This document shows, piece after piece, positions 14,914 through 23,731 of a stretch of 38,715 nt of DNA. Numbering within the stretch: position 1 is the first letter of the stretch; every line of letters begins with the position of its first letter. The translations under genes were made by a program, and so were the position numbers. The notes below the pieces were generated by a model. The model ran no database searches. It saw nothing but the letters and a program-made list of their open reading frames with translations, and was not told where the DNA came from. Location: assembly GCA_964398775.1 (NCBI GenBank), contig CAYNND010000010.1, positions 1 through 38,715 on the forward strand. Reading direction: 5' to 3'. The stretch comes from CAYNND01 sp964398775 (GTDB lineage: Bacteria > Patescibacteriota > Minisyncoccia > Phycocordibacterales > UBA2100).

Positions 14914-15684
14914 ATGATTATTTCAAACGAAACAGAACGAGAAGGGATACGTACAAGCGGCAAACATCTCGGTGAAGTACTCGATTTGCTTCGCGACTAC
15001 GTAACGCCAGGTGTTTCAACCCAGACACTTGAAGATAGAGCTCGTGAGATGATAGCTGCTCGCGATTGTAAACCTGCTTTTTTGCGCTACACACCACGCG
15101 GCGCAAAGCGTCCGTACCCCGCAGCACTTTGCGTATCAGTCAATGATGAAATCGTGCATGGTATTCCAAATGAAAACGCGAAAATATTGCGAGAAGGTGA
15201 TGTTGTTACGCTCGACCTTGGGCTCTCGTGGAATGGGTACTTTACTGATTCAGCAATCACAGTCGCGGTTGGTGAGGTGGATGATGAGGTACTTCGCTTG
15301 ATTGAATGTACTAAGGAAGCTCTTGAGGCGGGGATATTTGAAGCACGTGCCGGAAACAGGCTTGGAGATATCGGATATGCTATTGAGTCAGTCGGAAGGC
15401 GATACAAACTGCAGTTCCCAAAGGAGCTAGGCGGTCACGGTGTCGGACGTTCAGTGCACGAAGAGCCATTTATATATAACTGGGGGAGAAAAGGGCAGGG
15501 AGAGTTGCTTGAGGTGGGTATGGTGCTCGCGATTGAGCCCATGTACATGCTCGGCTCAAGTAAGATGAAGCTCCTTGCTGATGGATACACCTATGCAACA
15601 GTCGACGGAAAGAAATCAGCTCATCAAGAGCATACAGTTATTGTGACTGCGGGTGAACCTGAGGTTGTAACGAGGGTTGTATAA
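14914..15684 (+). CDS. map: methionine aminopeptidase, type I
   Basis: This enzyme removes the N-terminal Met from new proteins. The 256-aa product has SVNDEIVHGIP (His), the metal ligands DLGLS...DSA, GGHGVGRSVHEEP, AIEPM and HQEHT in the right order. No N-terminal extension is present, as in type Ia. It starts 2 bases after adk. The 3' end overlaps the reverse gene at 15638 by 47 bases. Confidence 0.96.
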   Translation: MIISNETEREGIRTSGKHLGEVLDLLRDYVTPGVSTQTLEDRAREMIAARDCKPAFLRYTPRGAKRPYPAALCVSVNDEIVHGIPNENAKILREGDVVTLDLGLSWNGYFTDSAITVAVGEVDDEVLRLIECTKEALEAGIFEARAGNRLGDIGYAIESVGRRYKLQFPKELGGHGVGRSVHEEPFIYNWGRKGQGELLEVGMVLAIEPMYMLGSSKMKLLADGYTYATVDGKKSAHQEHTVIVTAGEPEVVTRVV

Positions 15685-16591
15685 CTGAGAGTGTTTGTTT
15701 TACAGATTGTAGGCGATGCAGAATACTGCGGTAGCGGCGAATTCGAACATCATGTGAGTGTGTATGAATAACTCTGGTGTCGTGATGTAATATGTCACGC
15801 CATTTCTCTTCTGACTCTTGTAAACAAAAGACCCCGTACGTATCTAGAATACGAATTGGATTTGAAGTGTCACCATCAATACACACAACATTATTTTTTC
15901 CGAGTAAATCTATACATATCCCGCGTTCATATAGGGACTCTAGATCTTCAACGAACGCGATAAAGTTTTTTTGCGCATCAGTACTCATTTTGGTAAGTGC
16001 GAGCTCAATCTCAAGTTGTTCTTCATCAGTCTCAATTCGCAAATCAGTAAGTATATGTACAAACGGTTGTTCGCTGACAATATCAACTTTGCCATTTTTT
16101 CGCATGCAGATGATTCTGCTTTTTTCAGGCAGCACACAGGTCGGAATATCTGGGAAAAACCCCTTGTATTGTTCATGGCTCTGTTTAATTGTTCGCAGTA
16201 CAGCACCAGCTGCTGCACGTGAACGGGACGGGGAAGGGAAAAACTTTACTATCGATGGATTAAGATTTTCTCTGCGTGGCACGAGGAGGAAAACATTGCG
16301 TGTCATGCCATCACCAGTTAATACGTGGTGAGGAATGTGGTACTGTGCCGCGGTAAGTGTGTACGCGTGTGAGTTGGTATCAATTCGATTTCCAGCAAAA
16401 AACAGACGGCGCTGCACTGAATCAGGTAATACCCCCCTGATGGAAGCCGCGATATTTTGAATAGTATGGTATTTCCACTGGATACTTGGGGGTATCCGCC
16501 CATCAATAAGTCCAACTTTTGTTGCCTCAGTTCCGAGATGTATACGACGCTTTTGTCGTTGCACGGAATTACGCATATTGTCCAGACTCAT
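15638..16591 (-). CDS. hypothetical protein, possible degenerate kinase fold
   Basis: The 317-aa product is not a family I recognise. The part near residues 219-262 (DLESLYERGICIDLLGKNNVV, then IRILDTYGVF) has the spacing of the catalytic loop and metal-binding loop of kinase/phosphotransferase folds. D-x-x-x-x-N appears as IDLLGKNN, and the DFG-like position reads LDTYG. The N-terminal half has short beta-like blocks (NVFLLVPRR, SIVKFFPSP with a possible Lys). No signal peptide or membrane segment. It has a leaderless -10 element and is divergent from the PKD surface protein. Its 3' end overlaps map by 47 bases. Confidence 0.6.
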   Translation of the reverse strand: MSLDNMRNSVQRQKRRIHLGTEATKVGLIDGRIPPSIQWKYHTIQNIAASIRGVLPDSVQRRLFFAGNRIDTNSHAYTLTAAQYHIPHHVLTGDGMTRNVFLLVPRRENLNPSIVKFFPSPSRSRAAAGAVLRTIKQSHEQYKGFFPDIPTCVLPEKSRIICMRKNGKVDIVSEQPFVHILTDLRIETDEEQLEIELALTKMSTDAQKNFIAFVEDLESLYERGICIDLLGKNNVVCIDGDTSNPIRILDTYGVFCLQESEEKWRDILHHDTRVIHTHSHDVRIRRYRSILHRLQSVKQTLSVIQPSLQPQVHPQSQ

Positions 16592-16597
16592 ACGTAT

Positions 16598-16603
16598 ATC
16601 TTA
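16598..16603 (-). promoter_or_regulatory. -10 element for the gene at 16591 (reverse strand)
   Basis: On the reverse strand TAAGAT ends 6 bases before the ATG at 16591. It is divergent from the element at 16640. Confidence 0.4.
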
Positions 16604-16639
16604 TCAGTAAGAAGCTCCTTGCGTAGCCGTCTATATAGG

Positions 16640-16645
16640 TATACC
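16640..16645 (+). promoter_or_regulatory. -10 element for the PKD surface protein gene
   Basis: TATACC ends 9 bases before the ATG at 16655, supporting that start, which also gives the signal peptide. Confidence 0.45.
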
Positions 16646-16654
16646 ATTTTCATT

Positions 16655-18778
16655 ATGACTTACTCATTGAAGCATTTCGGGGCTATTTTCGCTCTACTTA
16701 GTAGTTTTATTCTTAGTGCCCAGTTTGCGTCTGCACTCATGGTAGCGCAGCCAGCATGCCCTGACACAACACTGACTATCTATCGTGGCGCGAGAGACGT
16801 ATATCGGGGAGGACCAGTCTCACGACTCCAGGACTTCTTGATTTCAGAAGGTTTTTTGGCATACGGGAATAACACTGGCTTTTTCGGACGAGGTACAGAG
16901 CTCGCACTTCGACGATATCAGCAATCGTACGGCATCATCGGGTACGGTACTGCATATAGTACTGGATACGGTGTATTTGGTCCTTCAACGCGTCGACATG
17001 TCGCGAGTCGCTGTACTGGTGGGAGTGGAACAGTTTGTACTGCGATGCAACCAATTGCACCAACATGTCAGTACGGTGAGCAAGCTATAGCGCAGTACGA
17101 CTCAAAGGGATGCTTGAGCTCATATCGATGTCCAAGTTGGAATACTCAAAACAGGGCACCAGTCGTAACATCATTCTCTGGTCCGACACGTCTTCGCTCA
17201 GGTGAAACAGGCACATGGACAGTTGTAGCGAGTGACCCTGAGTCATCAGGGCTTTCGTACTCTATTCAGTGGGGAGATGCTCAAAATGTTCTTTCAGCTC
17301 CTCAAAACCAGGTGTATCAACAGACGACATTCACTCATGCATACTATACCTATGGAACGTATACAGTACGCATCACGGTGACAGACCCACAGGGTATGAG
17401 TGCAACTGCTACAGCTACTGTGGTAGTTGATCAGGGCACCACGACAAATGGCACTGTACAAATCATCCAGCCAAATAGTGGGACATTCTACTCGGGAAAC
17501 CTCATGAATATTAGTTGGAGCGATTATTCTATATATTCAGGCGTACAACAGAGTTACAACATTTCACTCGTAAACAACGACTATACTGGTTGTACGATTT
17601 ATTCGTGTAGCAATCCATCATATAGCTACCCAATTATTACGGGTGCATATGGAAACAGCTATACATGGACAGTGCCATCAGGTGTATACGCAGGAACATA
17701 TCGTCTCCAAGTGTGTCGAGTTGGGAATACAGAGTGTGACTTAAGTGATTCAGTTCTATACATCAATCAAAACGGCGGTGTGAGCCCAGCAGGGTACACA
17801 GTTAACCCAGTCTCAGGGGCAGCCCCACATACCGTGACCGCTTCGGCGTACATCACTATTCCTTCTGGCACTATCACTGCGTGCGGAACGCTTACCTACG
17901 GCACCATCGAATGGGGTGACGGCACGACTGACACAATGACGTACCTTGGTTGCAGTTCTGCAACACAGCTTATGACACGTTCACATACATATAATTCAGT
18001 CGGCACATATACAACACGACTCATTACTGGTACTGGTTCCGTTGAGGGTACACAAGTGGTTACGGTTACATCGGGTAATTCAAGTTTCACTTCACTTACA
18101 GTTTCTCCTTCGACTGTGAATCGTGGAGAAACTCTTACAACAAACTGGACATTTCCAAGTTCATGGTCAGATGCGCGTGTTCGACTCGAACTTCGTGAAG
18201 CAAATGGAAATGCAGTCGGAGAATCAGGCATCGTCACGGGTCTCGCAGCTCAAAGTGGAAGCTACAACTGGATTGTTCCACCTGCAAACGAGCCATGCGT
18301 CGCTGATGCAGGTCGCGTGTGTGGCGCAAATATTGTCCACGGACGTTCATACATTGTTCGAGCCATTGTCTATACACCAGCAAACGCATGCTTCGGGTAC
18401 TGTGCACCAGGGTATCAGCCAAATGTTATCGCAACACGAGATAGTAGCGTCTTTACGGTAAACGGCTCAAGTACGCCTTCAGGTTCAACATATCTTAGTG
18501 TTGTAAATGATGGTGTTACAGGGGGCCCATACATGGTTACCGCAACGGTACAGACTTTGACTTCGGGTACATCATGCACAGCAACTGATATGGTACTTGA
18601 TTATGGAAATGGACAGACGCAGATCATCCCAGTCAGTGGTTCAGGTATGACAAGCTGCGGTACACGCACATCGACGTATACGTACTACTACAGTGCACCA
18701 GGTACATACACTATCTATCTGCGTAGTATGGCATATCCGTACACAACAGCAGCGACACAGGTCATTACAGTACAGTAA
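16655..18778 (+). CDS. secreted PKD-domain surface protein with peptidoglycan-binding-like domain
   Basis: The 707-aa product has a signal peptide (about residues 7-28, ending ASA). Residues about 33-115 resemble a peptidoglycan-binding domain: VSRLQDFLISEGFL, FGRGTELALRRYQQSYGI, GVFGPSTRRHV. Next comes a Cys-containing linker, then a PKD domain (about 168-262, WTVVASDPESS...WGD...FTHAYYTYGTYTVRITVTD), a Ser/Thr-rich beta domain with Cys, a second PKD-like unit, an Ig-like unit and a last PKD-like unit. No transmembrane or sortase anchor is visible at the C-terminus. It is probably attached by the wall-binding domain or other surface contacts. In CPR such proteins are thought to be cell-surface structures. 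Confidence 0.82.
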   Translation: MTYSLKHFGAIFALLSSFILSAQFASALMVAQPACPDTTLTIYRGARDVYRGGPVSRLQDFLISEGFLAYGNNTGFFGRGTELALRRYQQSYGIIGYGTAYSTGYGVFGPSTRRHVASRCTGGSGTVCTAMQPIAPTCQYGEQAIAQYDSKGCLSSYRCPSWNTQNRAPVVTSFSGPTRLRSGETGTWTVVASDPESSGLSYSIQWGDAQNVLSAPQNQVYQQTTFTHAYYTYGTYTVRITVTDPQGMSATATATVVVDQGTTTNGTVQIIQPNSGTFYSGNLMNISWSDYSIYSGVQQSYNISLVNNDYTGCTIYSCSNPSYSYPIITGAYGNSYTWTVPSGVYAGTYRLQVCRVGNTECDLSDSVLYINQNGGVSPAGYTVNPVSGAAPHTVTASAYITIPSGTITACGTLTYGTIEWGDGTTDTMTYLGCSSATQLMTRSHTYNSVGTYTTRLITGTGSVEGTQVVTVTSGNSSFTSLTVSPSTVNRGETLTTNWTFPSSWSDARVRLELREANGNAVGESGIVTGLAAQSGSYNWIVPPANEPCVADAGRVCGANIVHGRSYIVRAIVYTPANACFGYCAPGYQPNVIATRDSSVFTVNGSSTPSGSTYLSVVNDGVTGGPYMVTATVQTLTSGTSCTATDMVLDYGNGQTQIIPVSGSGMTSCGTRTSTYTYYYSAPGTYTIYLRSMAYPYTTAATQVITVQ

Positions 18779-18790
18779 TACCGAGCTCTT

Positions 18791-18824
18791 AAAAAAACCG
18801 CGCACACTGTGCGCGGTTTTTTTT
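18791..18824 (+). terminator. intrinsic terminator after the PKD protein gene
   Basis: ACCGCGCAC (18797-18805), loop ACT and GTGCGCGGT form a 9-bp stem, extended by A and T runs on both sides. Confidence 0.9.
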
Positions 18825-18868
18825 GTTGCACTGTCCACTGCATGAGCATATCGAAACAAAAATCACGG

Positions 18869-18874
18869 TATACT
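18869..18874 (+). promoter_or_regulatory. -10 element for the VirD4/HerA-like ATPase gene
   Basis: GG-TATACT ends 6 bases before the ATG at 18881. Confidence 0.6.
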
Positions 18875-18880
18875 TGAGGC

Positions 18881-21682
18881 ATGTCAGAGAGACTGCCTCA
18901 AAGTACTACCGGAGCACCAGCGCAATTTGCTTCACTTGAAGAAGAAATACGTTATTTGCGCGAGCGTGTTGCCGCGCATGAGGCAGCACTAGGAAGTGGG
19001 GAACATGCACCTTCGCGTGAACGTGTCATCAAGCATGAGATTCGTCAGTACAGCGCGACTCCATCGCAAGATGTTCTGAAGCCTCAGTACGCCACACCAT
19101 CATATGAGTCAACTGCAAAAGCACTTGGATTGAAAGAAGAAAATCACGATAAACAAGTCGATGAGCTCATAAAGATAATGAATGAACAAGGCATCAAGAA
19201 TGCACTTTCCATAGCCACACGCATTGGCGCCCACCTCGAAGATGATTTTCATAAGATACTTGTGCAATACATAGCGGAAGGACTCCCTGCGCGCGGCCTT
19301 CCAAACAAAAGTGAAATGTTTCGCTCGTTACATATGTGTTTGTATGAAGTCTCTCTTCCAAATGATAGAAAGGATGACCAGCAGACACAAACTATGCAAA
19401 ACCCTCTGGAGCGACTACTCAATTCGATGGAGCAGTTTTTTGCAGGCATGCGTGCGATGTCAGAAGGGAGCAAGCAAGACCACCAGAATGTATTTACTGT
19501 AGAGATAGCAGTAGCACAAGGTACAGAACAGGCTGTGTTTTATGTCGGTGTCCCTCGAGGGAAGCGAGGCATGTTCGAAAAGCACTTGTTCTCTATCTAC
19601 CCAGGAGCACGTATCGAAGAGCTCAAGGAAGACTACAATATCTTTCATGAAGATGGGCACGAAGCTGCGGCAATCGCGCACTTAGAAAAACATCCAAGTT
19701 ACCCGATAAAGTTGTACAAGCACTTCACACATGACCCGCTCAACGTTATTATGTCAGCGTTTGGAAAGATGCAGAAGCACGGTGAAGGTGCAGCGATACA
19801 GTTTGTGATTGGTGGTGGCCAAGGTGACTACTACAATCATCACTACAAAGATATTCTTGATGAAGTCCGAAAGGGTGGGTATGCATATAAAGCCATCAAG
19901 AAGAAGGCTTCTGTGTGGGGCATGGTTTCATTTGAAGTGAAGAAATATCTATTCCCAAACCAAGATGAGCATAAGTTTGTAGACCAAGTTGCAATAGACC
20001 TCATGACAGCGAAAGTCTCAAGCCGAATCGTTCCGACAAATATTCGCGTCATCGCATCTGCGAAAGATAAGTTCCGCGCTGAAGAAATAGTCCGCTCGAT
20101 TACCTCAACGTTTAACCAGTTTGATGAAGCACAAGGAAACTACTTTAGGTTTGATGAAGTGCACGGAAGGCACATGAATGACACCATTCGCTCTTTCGTC
20201 TTCCGTCTCTACAACTATAAGGAGCTTATCCCACTCTCTATTGCAGAGCTCACTACCATGTGCCACCTCACAGCAACTGGAGTCTCTACTTCACGTGAGC
20301 TGAAGTCATCAAAGGCAAAGAAGGCGCCAGCTCCTGTCGATATGCCCGATAAGGGCATCATTCTCGGGGTGAATCGATACGGTGGGGGAGCAACAGAGAT
20401 TCACTTCGGTGAGAAAGATAGACTCCGACACTTCTACGTTATCGGTCAGACAGGTACCGGTAAGTCTACATTGCTCAAAAATATGTTTGTGCAAGATATG
20501 CGTAACGGAGATGGATGCTGTTACATTGATCCGCACGGTTCGGATATTGTGGACTTACTCGCGTCTGTTCCTGTTGATCGCTACAAGGATGTTATCTACT
20601 TCGATCCAGCGTTTCCTGATAGGCCGATGTCTATCAACATGATGGAGTACGATCCTCGGTACCCAGAACAGAAGACGCATGTTGTGAACGAACTCTTGAG
20701 TATCTTTGAGAAGCTATTCGGAAAGGTACCTGAATCACTTGGTCCAATGTTCCAACAATACTTTAGAAACGCAGCGATGCTTGCACTTGAAGGTATGGAG
20801 CCGGGGACAACGACGATTGCTGATATTGTGCGTATTCTTTCGAATGCAAAATTCCGCCGCGGGTGTCTCGAGAAATCAAAGAACCCTATTGTTAACGAGT
20901 TCTGGAGAGAAGTTGCGGAAAAGGCAGGAGGTGAGGCATCGCTTGAGAACGTCGTACCATATATCACGAGTAAGACTGACATCTTCTTGGCAAACGACAT
21001 CATGCGACCAATCTTGGCGCAACCGAAATCATCATTTAACTTCCGAAAGATTATGGATGAGAAGAAAATCTTTCTCGGTAACCTTTCAAAAGGTCGTCTC
21101 GGTGATATTAACGCTGAAGTGCTCGGTCTCTTCATTGTAGGGAAGATGACGCAAGCAGCACTTTCTCGTGCTGACACAAAGGCAGGTACACTCCCGACGT
21201 TCTATCTCTACATCGACGAATTTCAAAACTTCACAACTCCATCAATCGCGGTGATTCTCTCTGAAGCACGTAAGTATGGCTTGTCGCTGCAAGTAGCGCA
21301 CCAGTACATCAAGCAGCTGGACGAGAAGATTCGTGATGCAGTCTTCGGTAACGTTGGAACAAAGATGGTATTCCGAGTTGGTGTCGAGGACGCTGAGTTC
21401 TTGGAAAAAACCCTCAAGCCGGAGTTTTCTGCAAAAGATATCCAAGGGCAGGAGATGGGTATGGCGTACCTTTCGTTGCTTGCAAATGGTCTTCCAAGTA
21501 AGCCTTTCGATATAAACACAGAGCCACCATTTGAAGCAGACTATTCAGTTGTTGATATGCTCAAGAAGATGTCGTATGACACATATGGTCGCGATAGGGC
21601 GCAGGTCGAAGAGGAAATAAATGCTCGATATCAGCCGCAAGCGCCGGACCCACGCATGATGGATCCATTTGCCCGGTTCTAG
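18881..21682 (+). CDS. VirD4/HerA-like ATPase (type IV secretion DNA-binding family)
   Basis: The 933-aa product has a short coiled coil (residues 14-35), a long N-terminal region of unclear fold, and a C-terminal RecA-like ATPase. Walker A GQTGTGKST lies near residue 521, and YIDPHGSDIVD, Walker B LYIDEFQNF near 776 and the QVAHQY sensor region near 803 follow. This is the HerA/VirD4/TraD layout used by DNA-pumping ATPases. Unlike VirD4, no N-terminal membrane segment is visible. No other secretion or pilus genes lie nearby, so the partner system is unknown. It could act in DNA uptake, transfer or chromosome handling. Proteins of this type are common in CPR. Confidence 0.82.
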   Translation: MSERLPQSTTGAPAQFASLEEEIRYLRERVAAHEAALGSGEHAPSRERVIKHEIRQYSATPSQDVLKPQYATPSYESTAKALGLKEENHDKQVDELIKIMNEQGIKNALSIATRIGAHLEDDFHKILVQYIAEGLPARGLPNKSEMFRSLHMCLYEVSLPNDRKDDQQTQTMQNPLERLLNSMEQFFAGMRAMSEGSKQDHQNVFTVEIAVAQGTEQAVFYVGVPRGKRGMFEKHLFSIYPGARIEELKEDYNIFHEDGHEAAAIAHLEKHPSYPIKLYKHFTHDPLNVIMSAFGKMQKHGEGAAIQFVIGGGQGDYYNHHYKDILDEVRKGGYAYKAIKKKASVWGMVSFEVKKYLFPNQDEHKFVDQVAIDLMTAKVSSRIVPTNIRVIASAKDKFRAEEIVRSITSTFNQFDEAQGNYFRFDEVHGRHMNDTIRSFVFRLYNYKELIPLSIAELTTMCHLTATGVSTSRELKSSKAKKAPAPVDMPDKGIILGVNRYGGGATEIHFGEKDRLRHFYVIGQTGTGKSTLLKNMFVQDMRNGDGCCYIDPHGSDIVDLLASVPVDRYKDVIYFDPAFPDRPMSINMMEYDPRYPEQKTHVVNELLSIFEKLFGKVPESLGPMFQQYFRNAAMLALEGMEPGTTTIADIVRILSNAKFRRGCLEKSKNPIVNEFWREVAEKAGGEASLENVVPYITSKTDIFLANDIMRPILAQPKSSFNFRKIMDEKKIFLGNLSKGRLGDINAEVLGLFIVGKMTQAALSRADTKAGTLPTFYLYIDEFQNFTTPSIAVILSEARKYGLSLQVAHQYIKQLDEKIRDAVFGNVGTKMVFRVGVEDAEFLEKTLKPEFSAKDIQGQEMGMAYLSLLANGLPSKPFDINTEPPFEADYSVVDMLKKMSYDTYGRDRAQVEEEINARYQPQAPDPRMMDPFARF

Positions 21683-21726
21683 TCTGTGCGCGACAACTGA
21701 GGCTTTTATTATCGAGCTATCTGCGG

Positions 21727-21732
21727 TATACT
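21727..21732 (+). promoter_or_regulatory. -10 element for the first ndk
   Basis: GG-TATACT at 21727 would start transcription near 21739, about 45 bases before the ATG at 21784. This is one of the few promoters in the window that leaves a leader. Confidence 0.5.
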
Positions 21733-21783
21733 CCCGCCATCAAAACCCCCGGGTTCTTGAGTTTTATACATAGAGAAAACAGT

Positions 21784-22380
21784 ATGCTTCACAAAGAGCG
21801 AACATTTGTCATTATTAAGCCAGATGGTATCCAGCGTTCACTCGTCGGAGATATCGTACAACGTTTTGAGCGAGCAGGACTCAAAATTGCTGGAATGAAG
21901 TTTGTAATGGCAGACGAGCAAAAGCTCTGGGCACACTACAACAAAGATGATGCATGGTACTTGAAGAAGGGTACAGGTATCGTTGAGAACCGAAAGGCGG
22001 CTGGCATGGAGGTCACAAAGGAGCCGATTGAATATGGAAAAGACATCATTCGCGCACTTGTAAAGTACATTACATCAGGACCAGTTGTCATGCTTTGCTT
22101 GCAGGGGAATCAAGCAGTCGCTGTGGTCAAAAAGTTGACGGGAGGGACAGAACCAGCAACATCTGATGTTGGTACTATCCGTGGTGACTACACACTCGAT
22201 TCTTACCAGATGGCAAACGTCGATGAGCGAGCAGTACGTAACCTTATCCATTGCTCTGACAACATAGATGATGCAACTCGTGAAGTAGCGATGTGGTTTG
22301 CAGAGACTGAATTGCTCAACTACCGATTGGTACAAGAGCAAATCCTCTACGATGTAAACCTTGATGGTATACTCGAATAA
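21784..22380 (+). CDS. ndk: nucleoside diphosphate kinase (first of two)
   Basis: NDK transfers the gamma-phosphate of ATP to other NDPs. The 198-aa product has TFVIIKPDG, the substrate-Tyr region AHYN, GTIRGDY, and the active-site His in NLIHCSD. The usual NxxHGSDS thus has Cys in place of Gly after the His. An insertion of about 35 residues follows HYN, making the protein much longer than the usual 140-150 aa. The Arg expected in V-R-x-x-x-G appears as Lys (VKKLTGG). A TTG-initiated extension from 21757 is not needed. It is followed by a terminator and a paralogue. Confidence 0.9.
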   Translation: MLHKERTFVIIKPDGIQRSLVGDIVQRFERAGLKIAGMKFVMADEQKLWAHYNKDDAWYLKKGTGIVENRKAAGMEVTKEPIEYGKDIIRALVKYITSGPVVMLCLQGNQAVAVVKKLTGGTEPATSDVGTIRGDYTLDSYQMANVDERAVRNLIHCSDNIDDATREVAMWFAETELLNYRLVQEQILYDVNLDGILE

Positions 22381-22388
22381 GACAGACA

Positions 22389-22412
22389 AACCCCACGAAA
22401 GTGGGGTTTTTT
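22389..22412 (+). terminator. intrinsic terminator between the two ndk genes
   Basis: AACCCCAC (22389-22396), loop GAAA and GTGGGGTT form an 8-bp stem followed by T residues. Confidence 0.9.
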
Positions 22413-22431
22413 GTTGAGAGTAATGATGTGG

Positions 22432-22437
22432 TATGCT
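22432..22437 (+). promoter_or_regulatory. -10 element for the second ndk
   Basis: TGG-TATGCT ends 6 bases before the ATG at 22444, deciding that start against the in-frame ATGs upstream. Confidence 0.5.
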
Positions 22438-22443
22438 GCAGCC

Positions 22444-23043
22444 ATGACTAGCACTGCACAACGTTTAAAAGAAGAGAAAACTTTTGTCCTTATTAAGCCC
22501 GATGGTGTTCAGAAGGGTTTAATTGGAGAGATCATCAATCGATTTGAGCGTCGTGATTTGAAGATTGTTGCACTGGAAATGTTTATGCCAACACATGACA
22601 TGATAGATAACCACTATCCAAAGTCAGAGGCATGGATAGCGCGTCTCGGAGAAAAAACTCTGGGAACATACGCAAAATATGGAATTGATGCGATGACAGA
22701 GATTGGCACTGATAACCCACTTGAGATTGGTAAGAATGTTCGTAACTGGCTCATGGAGTTTATGACCTCTGCGCCGCTTGTGCGCATGGTAGTGCAGGGT
22801 GTGCATGCAGTTGATATGGTACGCAAGATAGCAGGGCCGACATTGCCGTATATGGCTGATATGGGGACCATCCGAGGTGACTTCTCAGCTGATTCTCCAG
22901 CAATTGCAAACTCAGAGCATCGCGCTGTGCACAACATTGTCCATGCATCAGAGACACCAGAGGAGGCGTTGCATGAAATCAATCACTGGTTTGGAGATAC
23001 GACACGTATTTTCAACTATAAGCGACATGGCATAAGTGAATAA
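22444..23043 (+). CDS. nucleoside diphosphate kinase paralogue (second of two)
   Basis: The 199-aa product is a paralogue of the preceding NDK with the same long insertion. It has TFVLIKPDGVQKG, DNHYP, VRKIAGPT with the Arg kept, GTIRGDF and the active-site His in NIVHASE. The motif reads HAS-E instead of HGSDS, so the Gly and the Asp are changed while the catalytic His and Ser remain. Activity is likely but specificity may differ. It has its own promoter, and the PurN-like gene follows after a 1-base gap in what looks like a two-gene unit. Confidence 0.88.
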   Translation: MTSTAQRLKEEKTFVLIKPDGVQKGLIGEIINRFERRDLKIVALEMFMPTHDMIDNHYPKSEAWIARLGEKTLGTYAKYGIDAMTEIGTDNPLEIGKNVRNWLMEFMTSAPLVRMVVQGVHAVDMVRKIAGPTLPYMADMGTIRGDFSADSPAIANSEHRAVHNIVHASETPEEALHEINHWFGDTTRIFNYKRHGISE

Positions 23044-23044
23044 C

Positions 23045-23719
23045 ATGTCACTCCCTAAGCTTATTATTTTTGCTTCAGGAACAAAGGATGGGGGAGGGTC
23101 AGGGTTTGAAAATCTAGTCGCAAGTACGCGCGGGGATACTTACGTGCTGAGTGCAGATATTGTGGGAGTTGTTTCAAATCATGCGCATGGTGGAGTAGCT
23201 GAGCGCGCGGCGCGCCTTGGGATACCATTTTTCCACATGCAAGCACCATATACTGCAGAGGCATATGCGGATATTGTGCAGAAGACGGGTGCCGAATGGG
23301 TTGCGCTTTCAGGCTGGCTCAAGAAAACAACAGGGTTGAATCCACAACGTACATTCAACATTCATCCGGGTCCTCTGTTTGATGTAGATGGGCGCTTCGG
23401 TGGCCCGGGCATGTATGGGCATTTTGTCCATGAGGCTGTCCATGCAGCGTATCGAGAAGGTCTGCTCGAGAGTAGTGCTGTTTCTATGCATTTTGTTACT
23501 GAAGGTTACGATGAGGGTCCTGTCTTTTTTGAATATCGCGTACCTATTACAGCCGGGATGACACCAGAAGATATTCAGAAAGCAGTGCATGAACAAGAGC
23601 TGTATTGGCAGCCACGCATTACACACAGTGTCATTCATGGCGAAATCGCATGGGACGGGTCACACATAGAGAGTATGCGCCTACCGGAAGGTTATACATT
23701 CATCCCAAAGCTTTCGTGA
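23045..23719 (+). CDS. PurN-like formyltransferase
   Basis: The family (phosphoribosylglycinamide formyltransferase) moves a formyl group from 10-formyl-THF to GAR in purine synthesis. The 224-aa product has IVGVVSNHAHGGVAERAARLGIP, the catalytic NIHPGPL (Asn and His), and MHFVTEGYDEGPV with the catalytic Asp. The usual SLLP after NIHP is replaced by GPL and a Gly-rich stretch. No other purine genes are near, so it may act on another acceptor. ATG at 23045 is preferred over the GTG at 23036 because it follows the ndk stop by 1 base. Confidence 0.8.
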   Translation: MSLPKLIIFASGTKDGGGSGFENLVASTRGDTYVLSADIVGVVSNHAHGGVAERAARLGIPFFHMQAPYTAEAYADIVQKTGAEWVALSGWLKKTTGLNPQRTFNIHPGPLFDVDGRFGGPGMYGHFVHEAVHAAYREGLLESSAVSMHFVTEGYDEGPVFFEYRVPITAGMTPEDIQKAVHEQELYWQPRITHSVIHGEIAWDGSHIESMRLPEGYTFIPKLS

Positions 23720-23725
23720 TATACT
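23720..23725 (+). promoter_or_regulatory. -10 element for the small membrane protein at 23732
   Basis: TGA-TATACT, located inside the last codons and stop of the upstream gene's end region, ends 6 bases before the ATG. Confidence 0.55.
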
Positions 23726-23731
23726 TACACT

